Below are positions 1 through 7,317 of a DNA stretch of 29,098 nt, piece after piece; within the stretch, counting starts at the first letter, position 1, and each line of letters begins with the position of its first letter. A program made the translations under genes and the position numbers. The notes under the pieces are model-generated. The model ran no database searches, was not told where the DNA came from, and saw nothing but the letters and a program-made list of their open reading frames with translations. Origin of the DNA: Bacteroides_F sp964482605 (GTDB lineage: Bacteria; Bacillota; Clostridia; Lachnospirales; Lachnospiraceae); NCBI GenBank assembly GCA_964482605.1, contig CAYZYS010000010.1:1-29098 (forward strand), read 5' to 3'.

Positions 1-336
1 TACTGGCTCATGACATGCCTTACCTGTGAGATGTATGACACGGGAAGCTATTACCTCACGGATTATGACAATGCCCTGACACAGGACTGCTCATCAACGG
101 AGGTTGACCTGTCCGCACCGCTGTACCTGATTGTGGATACCTCCGGCATGGACAGGGACAATGCGGAAAACTTCTTTGGGGCAACCATACAGTGGGGGGA
201 TGAGATTGGCGAGTCAACGGTCAACAAGCAGGACTACCTGGATTATTACGCAGGCCAGGGCTATTCCACAAAATGTGAGCTTGTGGGGACCGATGCCATA
301 TATGACAGGCCTTTGGAGATATACAGGCTTAATTGA
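1..336 (+). CDS. C-terminal end of an unrecognised protein (5' truncated by window)
   Basis: The reading frame is open from base 1 (Tyr-Trp-Leu before the first Met at base 10) to a TGA at 334-336, so this is the last 111 residues of a longer gene. The visible part is acidic and looks soluble. It has a hydrophobic strand (LYLIVDTSG) and ends in AIYDRPLEIYRLN. I do not recognise the family. The soluble, strand-rich tail vaguely recalls the C-terminal domain of multi-pass glycosyltransferases, but nothing here proves that. It is separated from pilC by about 115 bases holding a candidate promoter, so it is probably not in the same transcript. It is not a PilB or PilT ATPase tail that I can recognise. 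Confidence 0.6.
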   Translation, partial: YWLMTCLTCEMYDTGSYYLTDYDNALTQDCSSTEVDLSAPLYLIVDTSGMDRDNAENFFGATIQWGDEIGESTVNKQDYLDYYAGQGYSTKCELVGTDAIYDRPLEIYRLN

Positions 337-397
337 CAGAAACTCCTAAAATATTATCCGAATGCGTAAAAATATACTAGCAAAACATACTGCAATA

Positions 398-406
398 TGA
401 TATATT
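398..406 (+). promoter_or_regulatory. Candidate extended -10 promoter for the pilus cluster
   Basis: TGATATATT fits an extended -10 (TGn followed by TATATT) in the AT-rich gap before pilC. No convincing -35 lies 17 bases upstream, as is usual for extended -10 promoters. A transcript from here would start near 413 and leave about 40 bases of leader before the pilC start. TATACT at 373-378 is an alternative -10. This is inference from sequence only. Confidence 0.35.
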
Positions 407-451
407 CAAAGTAGTTGTTTCAGAAATTTGATAAGGGCAGGGGAGAACATA

Positions 452-1675
452 GTGGAGACTTTTTCTTACACAGCGGTAGGGCCTGACGGAAAAACCAAGA
501 AAGGCTCAATTAATGCGGAAACAAAAGAGGTTGCTGCAAAGCAGTTAAAGGACCAGGGCTTGCTCCCGATGAGCATCGGCAAGCAGGGGGCGTTGGACAA
601 GGACATTAACATATCTTTTGGGAAGAAGAAGGTTAAGTCAAGGGATTTGAGCGTGTTCTGCCGCCAGTTTTCAAGCATATTGAAGGCGGGCGTCAATGTC
701 ATCAATGCCCTGGACATGATGGCTGACCAGACGGAGAGCAAGGTGCTGAAGCAGGCAATCAAGAATACCCAGAGCAATGTTGAGAAGGGTGATTCCCTTG
801 CAGTTGCCATGAAGCAGGAGTCGGCATTTCCGCCGCTTCTCATAAGCATGGTTGCGGCAGGTGAGGCTTCAGGTAGCCTTGAGGCATCCATTGAGCGTAT
901 GGCGATACAGTTCGAGAAGGACTCCAAGATGAACGGCATGATTAAGAAGGCGCTGATATACCCTTGCGTCCTCATTGTGGTCATGATTGCCGTTGTAATC
1001 GTCATGATGGTCGTGGTAATCCCTAACTTCATGGTGATGTTCGAGGACCTCGATTCAGGGCTTCCGTTCATGACACAGATGGTCGTCAACATAAGTGACT
1101 TCATCATGGCGAAGTGGTGGCTGTTGATTATCATCATTGCTGCCGTGGTATTTGCCTTCCAGGCGTTTTACCGCACCGATTCGGGAAGGCACATTGTGGA
1201 TATGATTAAGACCAAGGTTCCGGTGTTCGGTGATTTGACGGTAAAAAGCGCCTGCTCAAGGTTTTCACGAATCATGGCGACGCTTCTGATGGCAGGTATG
1301 CCGATGATTAGCGCCATAGACATAGCGGCGGGGACCATGGACAACATCATATTCAGGGAAGGCCTGCTGAAGGTCAAGAACGGCGTGTCCCTTGGTATGA
1401 GCCTTTCACAGCAGATTGGCATATTGAGGAACGGCAAGGACCCGCTTTTTCCGCCCATGCTTACACACATGAGCGGCATTGGTGAGGAGACAGGTAGCAT
1501 AGAGGAAATGCTTAACAACGTGGCTGATTACTATGACGAGGAGGTTGAACTTGCAACCCAGTCCGTGGCTGCCCTGATGGAGCCAATGATTATCCTTGTC
1601 ATGGCGGTTGTGGTCGGTGCGCTGGTACTGGCAATATTCCAGCCGATGATTCAGCTGTACAGTGAGCTTGGTTAA
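452..1675 (+). CDS. pilC: Type IV pilus inner-membrane platform protein PilC (T2SSF/GspF family)
   Basis: PilC-type platform proteins sit in the cytoplasmic membrane, contact the PilB/PilT motor and the pilin pool, and are required for pilus assembly. The 407-residue product has the family's usual length and layout: an N-terminal YTAVGPDGKTKKG segment, two T2SSF helical-bundle domains (about residues 60-180 and 265-385), and three hydrophobic spans (LIVVMIAVVIVMMVVVI, WWLLIIIIAAVVFAF, and a C-terminal MIILVMAVVVGALVLAIF). The typical GEASGSLE and GEETGSIEEML motifs occur in the two repeats. I chose the GTG at 452 because AGGGGAG (439-445) lies 6 bases upstream; the TTG at 428 has no such site. 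It is followed after 3 bases by an unknown membrane protein. The motor gene normally found next to pilC is not in the window. Confidence 0.93.
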   Translation: METFSYTAVGPDGKTKKGSINAETKEVAAKQLKDQGLLPMSIGKQGALDKDINISFGKKKVKSRDLSVFCRQFSSILKAGVNVINALDMMADQTESKVLKQAIKNTQSNVEKGDSLAVAMKQESAFPPLLISMVAAGEASGSLEASIERMAIQFEKDSKMNGMIKKALIYPCVLIVVMIAVVIVMMVVVIPNFMVMFEDLDSGLPFMTQMVVNISDFIMAKWWLLIIIIAAVVFAFQAFYRTDSGRHIVDMIKTKVPVFGDLTVKSACSRFSRIMATLLMAGMPMISAIDIAAGTMDNIIFREGLLKVKNGVSLGMSLSQQIGILRNGKDPLFPPMLTHMSGIGEETGSIEEMLNNVADYYDEEVELATQSVAALMEPMIILVMAVVVGALVLAIFQPMIQLYSELG

Positions 1676-1678
1676 GCC

Positions 1679-2206
1679 ATGGAAGAAATGGAAGAAGACG
1701 GGAAGATAAAGGCTGCCCCCAAGGAGGGACAGCCACACGGAAGACCGGTGGCGGCGGGGGTCGCCACGGCGGTCCTGCTGGTGCTTGCGTTTGCGGTTGG
1801 CACGTGTATGGTGGCGGTGGGCAGGGATTCCAACCTTAAGAGGGAGAAGCGTGACCTGGAGCTAATCGTTGAGACTGCGGAGCTGATAAAGCAGGCGGTC
1901 ACTGATGATTATACCATCAGGGAGGACATAGAAGACCTTGGTGGTGTTGACGTGACGCTTGAGTCGATTCTTAATGGGACGGCACCCTGCAAGGCATTGG
2001 ACGGATACCTAAGCTCATCCCTTGGGATGGCGGCGGACCATGGCTATGAGCTGTCAAGCTACGTGGCAAGGGGTGCAAGTGTTTACGTGAGGATTAAGGG
2101 TACAAGGGTTGAGGTGCTTGCCACCGAGACACAGGGAGGGGCTGCGGTGCAGTGCGACTTCCTTAAGACGGGGGACACACCGAAACAGTTAAAGACCGTC
2201 AAGTGA
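1679..2206 (+). CDS. Unrecognised single-pass membrane protein of the pilus cluster
   Basis: This 175-residue protein has a hydrophilic 20-residue cytoplasmic N-terminus, one membrane span (about residues 24-46, AAGVATAVLLVLAFAVGTCM), a charged helical stretch likely to form a short coiled coil (about 50-75), and a small globular C-terminal part ending in VRIKGTRVEVLATETQ followed by a Lys-rich tail. It starts 3 bases after pilC, so co-translation is likely. It lacks a prepilin G/[FM]xxxE signal, so it is not a pilin. The topology is reminiscent of alignment-complex proteins (PilN, PilO or PilP type), but both PilN- and PilO-like regions are encoded downstream. I do not recognise the family. 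An ATG at 1688 is a possible alternative start. Confidence 0.75.
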   Translation: MEEMEEDGKIKAAPKEGQPHGRPVAAGVATAVLLVLAFAVGTCMVAVGRDSNLKREKRDLELIVETAELIKQAVTDDYTIREDIEDLGGVDVTLESILNGTAPCKALDGYLSSSLGMAADHGYELSSYVARGASVYVRIKGTRVEVLATETQGGAAVQCDFLKTGDTPKQLKTVK

Positions 2207-2247
2207 CGGACTGACAAGGATGACGTGCAATGACGAGGGGGGTACAT

Positions 2248-2748
2248 ATGGGGGATAATAAGGGTTTTTCTTTGGTTGAGCTTATAGTTGTCATAGCCAT
2301 CATGGCTGTTCTTATTGGAATGCTCGCTCCCACCTTGATTGGAAACATAGAAAAGTCCAGGGAATCCAAGGACTATTATAACCTTGATGCGGTGAGGCAG
2401 GCTGCGGTGGCAGCACTGAGCAACGAGTACGTGGTCAAGGACATAGTGCCGGCAAGCGGTGTGGCCGTGATACAGGTGACTATAGCCGGCGGCGTCATAG
2501 ACGTGACACCCGTGAGCAACATCACTGCGTCAGAGCTTGTCAATTTCAAGGATGAGCTTGAAAAGACGCTCAATGGCAATGAGATAATGACATCCGCCAC
2601 CGCAGGGGCAAGCGACGTGTTCGTGTACCTGAGGGTTGATTCGCAGAGCAATGTCACGGCGCTTTGCTCCAGGGACGGGGAGAATCCCGTGAGTGCCGCG
2701 AGGCTTGAGGATGGCAACGGCAACAAGCGCGAGTTCGTGATTCGCTAG
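2248..2748 (+). CDS. Type IV prepilin with class III signal peptide (pilin-like subunit 1)
   Basis: This is a 166-residue type IVa-like pilin. The short leader MGDNKG is followed by FSLVELIVVIAIMAVLIG: predicted PilD cleavage is after Gly6, Phe7 becomes the N-methylated mature residue, and Glu11 is the conserved Glu+5. The helix continues through IEKSRESKDYYNLDAVRQAA as in Gram-positive pilins and competence pseudopilins. The ATG at 2248 is chosen over the upstream ATG at 2230 because GAGGGGGG (2235-2242) lies 5 bases before it. The first 45 mature residues are nearly the same as in the next pilin (3022-3507), so the two are paralogues. It could be a second major pilin or an abundant minor subunit. 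Confidence 0.9.
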   Translation: MGDNKGFSLVELIVVIAIMAVLIGMLAPTLIGNIEKSRESKDYYNLDAVRQAAVAALSNEYVVKDIVPASGVAVIQVTIAGGVIDVTPVSNITASELVNFKDELEKTLNGNEIMTSATAGASDVFVYLRVDSQSNVTALCSRDGENPVSAARLEDGNGNKREFVIR

Positions 2749-2782
2749 GCGCTTGTGATGGCAAGGTGCATGATGTTTTTTT
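2749..2782 (+). terminator. Weak terminator-like hairpin after pilin 1
   Basis: GCGCTTG (2749-2755) can pair with CAAGGTGC (2762-2769) with one G-T pair and one bulge. A run of seven T follows at 2776-2782, but six bases lie between stem and T tract. It may cause partial termination ahead of the second pilin promoter. The call is weak. Confidence 0.3.
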
Positions 2783-2884
2783 GACGTGGATTTACAGGTT
2801 ATGTGCTTAATTTACAAAAAATCCATAAAAAGTTCATATTTATTCATCATTTTGTAAAAAAAGGTGGATTAATGTTCAAAAATA

Positions 2885-2893
2885 TGCTATATT
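2885..2893 (+). promoter_or_regulatory. Candidate extended -10 promoter of the second pilin
   Basis: TGCTATATT is an extended -10 element in the 273-base AT-rich gap between the two pilin genes. The A/T-rich sequence upstream could act as an UP element. A start near 2900 would give a leader of about 120 bases. A separate promoter would explain high pilin output relative to the rest of the cluster. A weaker alternative -35 is TTGACG at 2781-2786, without a good -10 partner. Confidence 0.4.
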
Positions 2894-2935
2894 AAATTCA
2901 TATTTTACATATGGTGCATTAAGGGCGGTTATATT

Positions 2936-2967
2936 CCCCAATCGTTTACCCGGCGATAGGTGAGGGG
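2936..2967 (+). promoter_or_regulatory. Structured 5' leader element before the second pilin
   Basis: CCCC (2936-2939) pairs with GGGG (2964-2967), and inside it ATCG (2941-2944) pairs with CGAT (2954-2957) around a nine-base loop. The rest of the leader is A/T-rich and probably unpaired. The fold suggests an mRNA-stability or regulatory element. I looked for the c-di-GMP-I riboswitch core and did not find it. Function is unknown. Confidence 0.35.
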
Positions 2968-3021
2968 TTTATAATAAATAACTAATAACAATAACATAAG
3001 GGTATGGAGGGAAAAGTAATT

Positions 3022-3507
3022 ATGAAGACTAAGTCAAACAACAGCGGTTTTTCACTCGTGGAGCTCATCGTCGTTATTGCCATCATGGCTGTACTCGTAG
3101 GTGTGCTTGCACCAACACTTATCGGCAACATTGAGAAGTCAAGGGAGTCAAAGGATCTTCAGAACCTTGACACAATCCGCCAGGCAGCCATCACTGCAAT
3201 TGCCAATGAGGCAGCTTACAAGGCAGTAGTTCCTACTACAAGCACGAACACATTGAATGTATCATGGTCATCAGGCACTGCAACCTGCACAGGCTCAGGC
3301 GCATCAGGCGCTTTCAATGAGGAGTTTGCATCAATTGTTACATCAGATCCTACGATGTCATCAAATGCTGCTTCAGCAGGTACAATTCAGCTTGTTATTG
3401 ATTCTTCAGGCGCTGTTACGGCACAGGTTGTAGACGGTACTGGCGTTGTTTCAACTGTCAAGACGAAGGATTCTAACAATAACGTAATGAGCTTCCAGTC
3501 AAAGTAA
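3022..3507 (+). CDS. pilA: Type IV major pilin candidate (pilin-like subunit 2)
   Basis: This 161-residue prepilin has the leader MKTKSNNSG, cleaved after Gly9, and the mature start FSLVELIVVIAIMAVLVG with Glu14 as Glu+5. The body is small and rich in Ser, Ala and Thr, ending TKDSNNNVMSFQSK. GGAGGG (3006-3011) precedes the ATG at 3022 by 10 bases; the upstream in-frame ATG at 3004 overlaps that site and is unlikely. It has its own long leader with a candidate promoter and hairpin, and its codons (many TCA, GCA, ACA) look different from neighbouring genes. Both fit a strongly expressed structural subunit. It is 22 bases upstream of the prepilin peptidase that should process it. Calling it the major pilin is inference from these signs. 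Confidence 0.88.
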   Translation: MKTKSNNSGFSLVELIVVIAIMAVLVGVLAPTLIGNIEKSRESKDLQNLDTIRQAAITAIANEAAYKAVVPTTSTNTLNVSWSSGTATCTGSGASGAFNEEFASIVTSDPTMSSNAASAGTIQLVIDSSGAVTAQVVDGTGVVSTVKTKDSNNNVMSFQSK

Positions 3508-3529
3508 GCTGATGTTGAAGGTATGAGAT

Positions 3530-4306
3530 ATGCTGGCAGAGATGGTTTTATTGTATTGTTTTGTATTCATCTACGGAACCTTATTGGGAAGCTTTTCCAA
3601 TGTGCTTATACTAAGGCTTCCGATGAGAGAGAACATAGCAACACACAGGTCCCACTGCATGAAGTGCGGCAGGCAGATTAAGTGGTACGACCTGGTACCA
3701 CTTGCCAGCTACATTTTCCTTAGAGGGAAGTGCAGGTATTGCGGGAGCCATATTTCAGCACAATATCCTTTGGTGGAGGGAGCCAATGGATTCGGGTATG
3801 TACTGATATTCATGGTCAATGGAATCAACTTTTCCAGCATATTGAAGTGCCTTTTGTTCACAATGCTGCTTGCATTGGCGGTTATTGACGACAGGACGTA
3901 TGAGATTCCGCTGGGAATCAACATTACAATAGGGGTTTTGGGAATCCTGCAGGTGGTGCTTGATTATCCGGACGGGCTTTTGGAACATGTGATTGGTTTT
4001 TTTGCCGTGAGCGCATTCATGCTTGTGTGCCTCTACATTGGCAGGGCGGTGATACACGCCGACTGCTTTGGGGGCGGTGACATCAAGCTCATGGCGGCTG
4101 CGGGGCTTTTTCTTGGGTGGAAGTGCATAATACTTGCGTTTTTGCTGGGGAGCGTTGCGGGGGCAGTTATTCATACTATCAGGATGAGGGTTAGCAATAA
4201 GGAACATGTGCTTGCATTCGGACCGTATCTTGCATTGGGCATTATGGTGGCGGCACTTTGGGGGAACAGCCTGCTGGGCTGGTATGTCAGTTTATTTCAC
4301 GTATGA
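3530..4306 (+). CDS. pilD: Prepilin peptidase PilD (leader peptidase / N-methyltransferase)
   Basis: This is a polytopic membrane aspartyl protease that removes prepilin leaders at the Gly/Phe bond and, in bifunctional members, methylates the new N-terminus. The 258-residue product shows the family's N-terminal GSFSNVLILRLP segment, a zinc-type four-Cys site (C43, C46, C68, C71) associated with the methyltransferase half, and both catalytic aspartates: D120 in AVIDDRTYEIP and D184 in GGGDIKLM. Hydrophobic helices fill the rest. Its substrates are very likely the prepilin-like proteins encoded around it. The start is the ATG at 3530 with GAAGG (3517-3521) upstream. It is one of the clearest calls in the window. 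Confidence 0.95.
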   Translation: MLAEMVLLYCFVFIYGTLLGSFSNVLILRLPMRENIATHRSHCMKCGRQIKWYDLVPLASYIFLRGKCRYCGSHISAQYPLVEGANGFGYVLIFMVNGINFSSILKCLLFTMLLALAVIDDRTYEIPLGINITIGVLGILQVVLDYPDGLLEHVIGFFAVSAFMLVCLYIGRAVIHADCFGGGDIKLMAAAGLFLGWKCIILAFLLGSVAGAVIHTIRMRVSNKEHVLAFGPYLALGIMVAALWGNSLLGWYVSLFHV

Positions 4307-4317
4307 TTTTGGAAAAC

Positions 4318-4362
4318 AATGCGAAAGCATTCAAGATAGATTAATATATGTGGCATGTGCCA
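4318..4362 (+). repeat. Two small hairpins between pilD and the pilM fusion gene
   Basis: AATGC (4318-4322) pairs with GCATT (4327-4331) around a GAAA tetraloop, and TGGC (4351-4354) pairs with GCCA (4359-4362) just upstream of the ribosome binding site GGGGAGG (4365-4371). There is no T tract, so termination is unlikely. They may affect mRNA stability or translation of the next gene. Confidence 0.4.
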
Positions 4363-4377
4363 TAGGGGAGGACATGA

Positions 4378-6108
4378 ATGGCTAAACAAGGCAACAGGAT
4401 TATCAGCATATCCATCAATAATGAGTACATCAAGGTGTGCGAGATGTCCAGGAAGAATAAGAACAACGTTATCATCCACAAGGCAGTGACGGTTGAAACG
4501 CCGCCAAGATGCTATGGTGATGGTACAATCCGTGACCGTGCACAGCTTGCCAAGGCAATCAAGATTGCCATGGATTCCAACAGAATGGAGAGTACCAGGG
4601 CGATTTTCTCAATTGCGTCATCCAAGGTGGCAACCAAGGAGGTAATCATCCCTAATGTAAAGCCTAACAAGATAGGGGACATCATCTTTACCAATGCCAG
4701 CGAGTATTTCCCTGTGCAGCTTGAGGAGTACATAGTTAATTACACCGTGCTTGAGAAGGTTCAGGCGGAGGGTGCGGAGCCGAAGATTAAGGTCATGGTC
4801 ATGGCCATGCCTGAGCAGATGGTCAATTCCTATTATGACCTGGCATCATCACTTGGACTTAAGGTATATGCAATTGATTTCGTTGGTAATTCAACCAACC
4901 AGGCATTGAAGATTCAGGTCGACAATGCGCCTAGTGTTGTAATACAGGTGGAGAACGATTCAACAATCGTCAATATTTACGATAATAACGTGCTGCAGCT
5001 CCAGAGGACGATTCCTTATGGAAAGTCAGTGGTTGTCAACGCCCTGATGGACGAGGCGAGGATAAAGTATGAGCCGGCACTGAGAAAGCTCCAGGAGGAG
5101 CCGATAATACACAAGACCTTTGACGGCGACCCGGTTACTGAGTCCCTTGGGTATCTCATAACCAACGTAAGCCGTATCATTGATTTCTATACCTCACGTA
5201 ATTCCCAGAGGGTTATGGAGAAGGCGTACATAATCGGTAATGCCACGACAATCAATGGCTTTGCTGATTTGTTTGCCAACGAGCTCAAGCTTCCGATTGA
5301 GTCAATTGACATCCTCAAGGGTGTCCTTACCGATAAGAAAACGTATGTTGAGGAATCCATGATTCCTTCATATATCATCAACATTGGCGCATTCATAGCA
5401 CCTGTCAATTTCGTTCCACACATGTCTGTGGATGAGACCAAGGTTGAGGGTGACATGAGAATCTTCCACGTCATGCTTGGTGCCTCAATTGTGGGTGCAA
5501 TCCTCCTTGTGGGCGGTTCGGCAACCATGATGGCATCCGCCAAGGCGGAGCGTGACACTGCGCAGGCGAGCGTCAACACCATCAAGGGGATTGAGAGCGT
5601 TGTCAACGATTACTATGAGGCTAAGGACATTGCCTCCGACGCAGAAGCCTTCAGGGTTCTCACCCTTAACAATGATGATGTGCTTGCCCAGTTCATAACG
5701 GATTTGGAGAAGAACCTGCCGTCAGATGTTTCGATAAGGAGCATGAGCGTAAGCAGCGGTGAGGTCACGGTTTCGGGCATAACAAGCAGCAAGAGCTCAC
5801 TTGGGCTCACGGTGCAGATGCTCAAGTCCATTGACAATGTGAAAGACGTGCTCGTGGGTAGTGAGTCCGAGGCGATGGACAATGATGGAGTGATTTCCGT
5901 CACATTCTCACTTACCTGCACATTTGTCAACACCAGTACCCTTACTGAAGAGGAGGCGTCCCAAGGGGCGGCTACATCAACCAATGTGACCCAGGCGGCG
6001 ACCACGGCAGCCACCCAGGCAGCTACAACAGCGGCAACGCAGGCGGCAACCACTGAATCAACACAGGCAGCGTCCGTTGCTGCGGCAACACAGGCAGCGA
6101 CGAGATAG
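4378..6108 (+). CDS. pilM: PilM-PilN fusion protein of the T4P alignment complex
   Basis: In most T4P systems PilM is a cytoplasmic actin-like protein that binds the short N-terminal tail of the membrane protein PilN. Here both appear joined in one 576-residue chain. Residues 1-355 look like PilM, with features such as SSLGLKVYAIDFVGNS and YFPVQLEEYIVNYTVL. A membrane span follows at about 363-385 (VMLGASIVGAILLVGGSATM), then a helical stretch and a PilN-like ferredoxin-type domain at about 386-530 (LEKNLPSDVSIRSMSVSSG). Residues 538-576 are octapeptide repeats of the type TQAATTAA. The usual phosphate-1 motif of actin-like proteins is degenerate (SISINNEYIKV lacks the acidic residue and glycine). 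GGGGAGG lies 6 bases before the ATG. A PilO-like gene follows after 13 bases. Confidence 0.85.
   Translation: MAKQGNRIISISINNEYIKVCEMSRKNKNNVIIHKAVTVETPPRCYGDGTIRDRAQLAKAIKIAMDSNRMESTRAIFSIASSKVATKEVIIPNVKPNKIGDIIFTNASEYFPVQLEEYIVNYTVLEKVQAEGAEPKIKVMVMAMPEQMVNSYYDLASSLGLKVYAIDFVGNSTNQALKIQVDNAPSVVIQVENDSTIVNIYDNNVLQLQRTIPYGKSVVVNALMDEARIKYEPALRKLQEEPIIHKTFDGDPVTESLGYLITNVSRIIDFYTSRNSQRVMEKAYIIGNATTINGFADLFANELKLPIESIDILKGVLTDKKTYVEESMIPSYIINIGAFIAPVNFVPHMSVDETKVEGDMRIFHVMLGASIVGAILLVGGSATMMASAKAERDTAQASVNTIKGIESVVNDYYEAKDIASDAEAFRVLTLNNDDVLAQFITDLEKNLPSDVSIRSMSVSSGEVTVSGITSSKSSLGLTVQMLKSIDNVKDVLVGSESEAMDNDGVISVTFSLTCTFVNTSTLTEEEASQGAATSTNVTQAATTAATQAATTAATQAATTESTQAASVAAATQAATR
5989..6105 (+). 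repeat. Octapeptide-repeat tail of the PilM-PilN fusion
   Basis: The last 39 codons encode about four and a half copies of an eight-residue unit (TQAATTAA, TQAATTAA, TQAATTES, TQAASVAAA, TQAATR). Synonymous codons differ between copies, so the repeat is conserved at protein level rather than being a fresh DNA duplication. By topology the tail lies outside the membrane. Confidence 0.85.
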
Positions 6109-6121
6109 GGGGGCGTAGGAT

Positions 6122-7294
6122 ATGAATTTGGATAAGTTAAAGGGGAAGATGTCAATTGAGATAAGCGCCAGGGACAAGAAAATCATCCTTGTGGTGCTTT
6201 CCCTCGCAATAATAGTTGCAGCGTACATATTTGGCTTCCAGAATTTCTATGAGAAGACACAGTCATACCAGGCTGAGTCGGAGAAGCTGCATGCAACCCA
6301 GAAGGATTTGATGGAAAAGACCCAGAACAGGGATAAATACGAGGCGGAGACGGAAAGCTACAAGAAGCAGTATAATGCGGTGTTCGCCAATTATGGGAGC
6401 ACTGTTGACCAGGATGAGTACCTTGAGTTCCTCAACAAGATTGAGAAGATAACAGGTGCGTGGATTAAGGGCGTGACTTTCTCCGAGGCGGTCAATGTGT
6501 ATACCTTTGGTGCCGTGCGCTCCACCAACCCTTCTGCAGCGGGCGTGAAGGTGTACAACACGGATTATGAGGGCTGGAAGACCACCCTTACGTTGTCCTA
6601 TGAGGCAACCTACAGCCAGTTCAAGCAGATGGTTGTGTATATCAATGATTATTACAGCAAGAATGCCATAGAGACAATTTCCATGTCATATTCGTCCGAT
6701 GAGGACAAGGTAAGCGGTTCAATTTCGCTTGCATGCTATACAGTCACGGGCAGCGACAGAAAATCAGTCAGTCCGGTGTTTGGACTTCCTGTCGGAACGG
6801 AGAACATTTTCTTCTCCAGCGTGTTTGATTCCACGAAGGTTGACCTTGAGGATACAACGGGCGATTACATACTTAGTAATTATGATTATTACATGCTTCT
6901 CAATTCCTCATCTGCTGACCTTGATTCCTGTATCATCGGAAAGAAGGGCGACAAGACAAGGGAGAGCATCATCACGGCAAACAGCAATGCAAAGCTTGAC
7001 GTTGTTGTGACATTTACCGGAACCTCCGGAAACTACAAGGTTTCCTACCAGATTGGGGACACCACGTACCCTGCAACGGACTACAACGCAGGTGCGTCAT
7101 TTGACCCGGGCAACACACTTGACTTCCTCATCATGAGTACGCCAAGGATTGACGGCAACGATACAGGTCTTGTGAACCTGAAGCTGGTCAATGACACTGA
7201 CATGAACCTGAACGTGAAGATATGCAATGATGACACGAAGAACAGCCGTGTAAGCATTGTTTCACGAAGCGGCGACATTACAATTTACCAATAA
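6122..7294 (+). CDS. pilO: PilO-like alignment-complex protein with long C-terminal extension
   Basis: PilO pairs with PilN to connect the pilus motor platform with the envelope. This 390-residue product has a short cytoplasmic N-terminus, one membrane span at about residues 21-39 (IILVVLSLAIIVAAYIFGF), a charged coiled coil at about 41-90 and a PilO-type ferredoxin fold at about 145-210 (YEATYSQFKQMVVYINDY). Residues 220-390 are an additional beta-rich region that ordinary PilO proteins (about 200 residues) lack. It is 13 bases downstream of the PilM-PilN fusion, matching the common pilM-pilN-pilO order. The PilO assignment rests on order and topology rather than on a diagnostic motif. The added domain has no function I can assign. 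Confidence 0.75.
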   Translation: MNLDKLKGKMSIEISARDKKIILVVLSLAIIVAAYIFGFQNFYEKTQSYQAESEKLHATQKDLMEKTQNRDKYEAETESYKKQYNAVFANYGSTVDQDEYLEFLNKIEKITGAWIKGVTFSEAVNVYTFGAVRSTNPSAAGVKVYNTDYEGWKTTLTLSYEATYSQFKQMVVYINDYYSKNAIETISMSYSSDEDKVSGSISLACYTVTGSDRKSVSPVFGLPVGTENIFFSSVFDSTKVDLEDTTGDYILSNYDYYMLLNSSSADLDSCIIGKKGDKTRESIITANSNAKLDVVVTFTGTSGNYKVSYQIGDTTYPATDYNAGASFDPGNTLDFLIMSTPRIDGNDTGLVNLKLVNDTDMNLNVKICNDDTKNSRVSIVSRSGDITIYQ

Positions 7295-7317
7295 TGGGCA
7301 TTGAGCCCGCAGCCTAT

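Noticed and set aside
428..451. TTG start for pilC at 428
   Set aside because: The ribosome site AGGGGAG lies downstream of it and fits the GTG at 452; the extra residues are not like PilC N-termini.
466..1137. Long minus-strand open frame opposite pilC
   Set aside because: It is the mirror of a strongly supported pilC frame, has no ribosome site and no recognisable motif. The same holds for the other minus-strand frames in the window.
2900..3021. c-di-GMP-I riboswitch before the pilin
   Set aside because: The conserved core and tetraloop-receptor elements are not recognisable; only a simple nested hairpin is seen.
5989..6105. CRISPR-like or satellite repeat
   Set aside because: The periodic sequence is a coding octapeptide repeat with variable codons and no spacers.
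5613..6155. Minus-strand frame rich in Ala/Val opposite the fusion-protein tail
   Set aside because: Its composition is just the complement of the Thr/Gln/Ala repeats on the plus strand.
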